From Oscillospiraceae bacterium (GTDB taxonomy: Bacteria; Bacillota; Clostridia; Oscillospirales; Oscillospiraceae), in contig JAFZQQ010000075.1 in the NCBI GenBank assembly GCA_017620315.1, positions 1-6,381 on the forward strand: 6,381 bases of DNA. Direction: 5' to 3'. The notes under the pieces were generated by a model that saw nothing but the letters and a program-made list of their open reading frames with translations, did no database searches and was not told where the DNA came from. The position numbers and the translations under genes are program-made. Below are positions 6,031 through 6,381 of the stretch, piece by piece (the first letter of the stretch is position 1; the number at the start of each line of letters is the position of its first letter).

Positions 6031-6381
6031 ATGGAGCCTGAAAGAGCTGACAATATCAAAGCGTTTCATTCGTTTTGGACTGCGCCGCGGCGCGCCCGCG
6101 GACTTGACGGAGAGCCGATGAGAGACTTCGAGCTGCTCACGCTGATGCTCTCCGCACTGGAGTGGCGCAGGCATTGCGGCGCCATATCCATGATCACCGA
6201 CAGCCGCGGGCGCGATTATTTTGAGCGCGCGGGACTGGGCTCACTCTGGAGCGAGCCTATAGATGTGTCGCTTGACCGGATGGATGAAAGCGTGGATCCC
6301 ACGCTTTTCTGGGCGGCGGGAAAGCTTGAGGCGCTCAGACTGACGCCGGCGCCCTGCGTGATGCTGGATACGGATATGATC
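6031..6381 (+). CDS. Glycosyltransferase-like protein, DUF6734 type (3' truncated)
   Basis: An open frame of 117 codons runs from ATG 6031 off the right edge without a stop. The N-terminus reads NIKAFHSFWTAP (8-19), followed by a helical segment (32-48), the strand block AISMITDSRG (51-60), L-x-S-x-W at 69-73, LFWAAGKLEAL (92-102) and PCVMLDTDMI (108-117). A start 'HSFW.KP', a 'TD..G' strand, a 'W..AK..AL' helix and a strand ending in D-x-D are what I recall of DUF6734, which resembles glycosyltransferases with a metal-binding DxD (here D113 and D115). Activity and substrate are unknown. The start is not backed by a Shine-Dalgarno sequence; ATG 6022 is also in frame but lies inside the -10 box, and ATG 6118 (weak GGAG upstream) would remove the conserved SFW segment. 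The gene points away from the cyclase operon and shares its intergenic region. Confidence 0.72.
   Translation, partial: MEPERADNIKAFHSFWTAPRRARGLDGEPMRDFELLTLMLSALEWRRHCGAISMITDSRGRDYFERAGLGSLWSEPIDVSLDRMDESVDPTLFWAAGKLEALRLTPAPCVMLDTDMI

Noticed and set aside
5926..6174. Minus-strand open frame of 82 codons across the divergent promoter region
   Set aside because: It overlaps both promoters and the start of the DUF6734-like gene. The product is basic, with no domain and no clear ribosome binding site.

Overview
This window looks like chromosomal DNA of a fairly GC-rich member of the Bacillota, probably a gut-type Clostridia (an inference from style and families, not a species assignment). 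The reasons are strong AGGAG-type ribosome binding sites, free use of GTG and TTG starts, a lipoprotein signal peptide on the solute-binding protein, a DgkB/YegS-type lipid kinase, a YpsC/RlmL-type methyltransferase tail, and a dCache-HAMP-GGDEF protein of a kind common in Clostridia. No tRNA, rRNA, CRISPR array, insertion sequence or phage gene is visible.

Layout. Bases 1-209 (+) are the last 68 codons of a 23S rRNA-type guanine-N2 methyltransferase. A promoter-like sequence (227-255) precedes a lipid kinase gene (324-1259, +) whose true start is a TTG. A strong bidirectional hairpin terminator (1270-1315) separates it from a converging three-gene unit on the minus strand. Read in its direction of transcription, that unit is: a family 5 solute-binding lipoprotein (5840-4209), a membrane diguanylate cyclase with an extracytoplasmic dCache sensor (4190-2457), and a protein of unknown function with a nine-unit, roughly 13-residue glutamine-containing repeat and a C-terminal coiled coil (2413-1328). 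The gaps are 18 and 43 bases and each gene has a good ribosome binding site. An extended -10 promoter (5931-5903) sits just upstream and the terminator just downstream, so this is very likely one operon.

The 190-base gap 5841-6030 is a divergent promoter region. On its right side a perfect-consensus sigma-A promoter (TTGACA, 17 bases, TATAAT) lies so close to the next start codon (6031, +) that the mRNA is predicted to be leaderless. That gene is cut by the window end and resembles a DUF6734-type, glycosyltransferase-like protein with a DxD motif.

How the genes may work together (inference). The operon has a binding protein without a permease, placed next to a sensor cyclase, and ends in a cytoplasmic repeat protein. 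This resembles in outline the NspS-MbaA arrangement of Vibrio, where an orphan periplasmic binding protein reports its ligand to a c-di-GMP enzyme. The repeat protein is the best candidate in the window for something undescribed.
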